A DNA stretch of 7,564 nucleotides from Pseudomonadota bacterium (GTDB lineage: Bacteria > Pseudomonadota > Alphaproteobacteria > Caulobacterales > Caulobacteraceae). Below are positions 6,077 through 7,564 of this stretch, piece after piece. The notes below the pieces were generated by a model that was given only the letters and a program-made list of their open reading frames with translations, searched no databases and was not told the DNA's origin. Each line of letters begins with the position of its first letter. Positions within the stretch are counted from its first letter, which is position 1. The position numbers and the translations under genes are program-made. The stretch lies in NCBI GenBank assembly GCA_023390245.1, contig JAEWDF010000035.1, positions 1 to 7,564 of the forward strand. The letters are read 5' to 3'.

Positions 6077-6186
6077 CGTCTTTCCGGGGCGTCCGCAGGA
6101 CGAACCCGGAATCCAGGACGTCTGCTCCGACGCGTGATGCGGCCCTGGATTCCGGGCTCTTCGCTACGCTCAGGCCCGGAAGGACG
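6077..6186. repeat. Palindromic intergenic repeat, copy 2
   Basis: This is a 110-base palindrome related to the one at 358-477. The inner arms CCCGGAATCCAGG (6105-6117) and CCTGGATTCCGGG (6144-6156) are perfect over 13 bases with 26 bases between. The outer arms CGTCTTTCCGGG (6077-6088) and CCCGGAAGGACG (6175-6186) pair fully if one G-U is allowed. The small hairpin CGTCC-GCA-GGACG (6090-6102) is identical to copy 1. The central spacer shows no clear similarity between copies. It follows holA and precedes rpe on the same strand, so it may end or stabilise the 3' end of the leuS-lptE-holA transcript. Confidence 0.88.
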
Positions 6187-6240
6187 ATATCGGTGCATTG
6201 GCATGGACGGCGGGAAGGCAAATCCGCCTCCGGGACCGCC

Positions 6241-6269
6241 TTGCCCCCGGCGCCGTCCCGTCCTATCCC
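6241..6269 (+). promoter_or_regulatory. Candidate rpe promoter, would give a leaderless transcript
   Basis: TTGCCC (6241-6246) and TATCCC (6264-6269) are 17 bases apart. A start 7 bases after the -10 would fall on the A of the rpe ATG at 6276. No Shine-Dalgarno sequence is seen before that ATG, which is consistent. The -10 is GC-rich and poor, so confidence is low. Confidence 0.28.
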
Positions 6270-6275
6270 CGGCGC

Positions 6276-6950
6276 ATGGCCGCATCTCCGCTGATCTGTC
6301 CGTCCATCCTCGCCAGCGACTTCTCGCGGCTGGGTGAAGAGGTTCGCGCGCTGGAAGGCGCCGGCGCCGACTGGATCCACGTCGACGTCATGGACGGCCA
6401 TTTCGTGCCGAACCTGACGCTGGGCCCGGACCTGGTGAAGGCGATCCGGCCGCATTCGTCCCTGCCGTTCGACGTTCACCTGATGGTCGCCCCGGTCGAC
6501 AACTGGCTGGAGGCCTATCGCGACGCCGGCGCCGACATCCTGTCGGTCCATCCCGAAAGCGGGCCGCACATCCACCGCACCCTGGGGCGCATCCGCCAAC
6601 TGGGGGCCAAGGCCGGGCTGGTGTTCAACCCCGGCACGCCGCTGTCGGTGTTGGAGGAAGTGGTCGACCTGGTCGATCTGGTGCTGATCATGTCGGTCAA
6701 TCCCGGCTTCGGCGGGCAGAAATTCATCGACAGCGCCCTGCGCAAGATCGGGCGGGCGCGCGACATCCTGGACCGCGCCGGCTCGTCCGCGCATCTCCAG
6801 GTCGACGGCGGGGTGACCTCGGCCAATGCGGCGGCCTGCGTCGCCGCCGGCGCCGACGCCCTGGTGGCCGGCTCCTTCGTGTTCAGGGGCGGCCATGAGG
6901 CCTATGGCGCCAATATCGCCGCCCTCAAGGCCATGCCGGAAGCGGCGTGA
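6276..6950 (+). CDS. rpe: Ribulose-phosphate 3-epimerase, 224 aa
   Basis: Rpe interconverts ribulose 5-phosphate and xylulose 5-phosphate in the pentose phosphate pathway, and in the Calvin cycle where present. It is a cytoplasmic TIM-barrel metalloenzyme. Family residues are all in place: Ser10 in CPSILASDF; the metal ligands His35 and Asp37 in HVDVMDGHFVPN with the catalytic-base region; His68 in HLMV; MSVNPGFGGQKF (139-150); Asp177 in VDGGV, the second catalytic Asp and metal ligand; and the phosphate-binding AGSFVF (198-203). The ATG at 6276 starts the protein exactly where the family does. An upstream in-frame TTG at 6198 would add 26 unrelated residues. No ribosome site precedes the ATG. 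The stop overlaps the GTG of the next gene. Confidence 0.97.
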   Translation: MAASPLICPSILASDFSRLGEEVRALEGAGADWIHVDVMDGHFVPNLTLGPDLVKAIRPHSSLPFDVHLMVAPVDNWLEAYRDAGADILSVHPESGPHIHRTLGRIRQLGAKAGLVFNPGTPLSVLEEVVDLVDLVLIMSVNPGFGGQKFIDSALRKIGRARDILDRAGSSAHLQVDGGVTSANAAACVAAGADALVAGSFVFRGGHEAYGANIAALKAMPEAA

Positions 6951-7564
6951 GCCCGCTCGGTCCCTTCGCCCCCCGCGACGGGGGCCCCGACGTCTCGTCC
7001 GGACATATCCCCGGCCTTCCGGGCGCGCCCGTGCGCACCCCGGTCCGCGCCGGCGAGGTGAAGGCCGGGCCCGCGCTGTGGCCCGCCCTGGCCGGACGCC
7101 TGCTGACCCGCCAGCTGTGGATCGAACTGTACGGCCTGCCGGGCTACGGCCTGACGCTGGGCGGCGGCAAGCCCAGCGCCTTCGCCGCCACGCCGCGCGA
7201 CTTCCGTCCGCACGATCCGGCGCAGGGCAAGAACCTGCTGGCGGGCCGGTTCATCCTGGCCGGCTCGTCGCTGGAGGCGGAGCCGCCGGCCGATCCGTGG
7301 AACCGGCCCAGCCCCTCGCGCGCCTTCGCGGTGGAGCTCCACGCCTTCAACTGGCTGCCGGCCCTGATGGCCCAGGGCGAGCGCGGCGCGCGCGAGGCGC
7401 TGCGCCTGACGCTGGCCTGGCAGGACGCCTTCGCCCGCTGGTCGCCCTTCGCCTGGGGGCCCGACATCCTGTCCCGCCGGGTGATCAATCTGGCGTGCGC
7501 GGCGCGGCGGCTGGGGGCGGCGGCGACCGAGGTCGAACGGCTGCGCCTGGCCGACGGGCTGGCC
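6947..7564 (+). CDS. Heparinase II/III family protein, N-terminal 206 residues, 3' truncated
   Basis: The frame stays open to the right edge. It resembles the N-terminal helical domain of the heparinase II/III-like proteins of alphaproteobacteria, often annotated as polysaccharide lyases; the substrate is unknown. Visible family patterns are RQLWIELYGLPGYGLTL near residue 55, AATPRDFRPHDPAQG, GRFILAGSSLEAE (100-112), DPWNRPSPSRAFAVELHAFNWL (up to 137), and later LTLAWQDAF and ILSRRVINLACAARRLG. The catalytic lyase part would lie beyond the window. No signal peptide is seen: the first 35 residues are rich in Pro and Gly, so the exact start is less certain. The GTG overlaps the rpe stop (GTGA at 6947-6950), with GGAAG 4 bases upstream, so the gene is likely co-translated with rpe. 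A link with envelope polysaccharide turnover is inference. Confidence 0.8.
   Translation, partial: MSPLGPFAPRDGGPDVSSGHIPGLPGAPVRTPVRAGEVKAGPALWPALAGRLLTRQLWIELYGLPGYGLTLGGGKPSAFAATPRDFRPHDPAQGKNLLAGRFILAGSSLEAEPPADPWNRPSPSRAFAVELHAFNWLPALMAQGERGAREALRLTLAWQDAFARWSPFAWGPDILSRRVINLACAARRLGAAATEVERLRLADGLA

Noticed and set aside
358..6186. Insertion sequence or composite transposon bounded by the two palindromic repeats
   Set aside because: The repeats carry no transposase, and the genes between them are conserved housekeeping genes in their usual order.
6198..6275. TTG start for rpe at 6198
   Set aside because: The 26 extra residues are basic and unlike the family, and the ATG at 6276 gives the normal Rpe length.
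1..7564. tRNA, rRNA, T-box or known riboswitch, including a TPP riboswitch near thiE
   Set aside because: No cloverleaf, rRNA core, T-box NCCA bulge or TPP motif was seen on either strand. The thiE 5' region is outside the window.

Overview
The window looks like ordinary core chromosome from a high-GC alphaproteobacterium of the order Caulobacterales, most likely Brevundimonas or a close relative. This rests on the strong G/C bias at third codon positions, on an NtrZ-type protein and a DUF3576 lipoprotein, on the leuS-lptE-holA gene order, and on rpe followed directly by a heparinase II/III family gene. The genus is inference from recalled family resemblance, not from a search.

Layout from left to right. 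(1) 1-351: the 3' part of a thiamine phosphate synthase-like gene (thiE), cut by the window edge. (2) 358-477: a palindromic intergenic repeat between convergent thiE and ntrZ. (3) 538-927, minus strand: a small exported protein that I read as NtrZ, with a good promoter and an overlapping palindrome at about 993-1021. (4) 928-1277: a 350-base divergent intergenic region holding promoters in both directions. (5) 1278-1727: a DUF3576 lipoprotein whose stop codon sits in the loop of a perfect hairpin. (6) 1728-1920: an unusually structured leader with two tandem hairpin repeats, then a GC hairpin followed by TTTT just before leuS. (7) 1921-6055: a tight leuS-lptE-holA operon with overlapping start and stop codons. 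(8) 6077-6186: a second copy of the palindromic repeat. (9) 6276-7564: rpe and the start of a heparinase II/III-like gene, coupled by a GTGA overlap and running off the right edge.

The genes are mostly housekeeping: leucyl-tRNA synthesis (LeuS), lipopolysaccharide export to the outer membrane (LptE), loading of the replication clamp (HolA), the pentose phosphate pathway or Calvin cycle (Rpe) and thiamine synthesis (ThiE). Three products are exported: NtrZ, the DUF3576 lipoprotein and LptE. The last two carry clear lipoboxes.

I see no mobile element, CRISPR array, tRNA, rRNA, toxin-antitoxin pair or defence system, and no sign of an undescribed multi-gene system. The signals most worth a second look are non-coding: the two-copy palindromic repeat, the structured leuS leader, the palindrome over the ntrZ promoter, and a possible leaderless rpe transcript.
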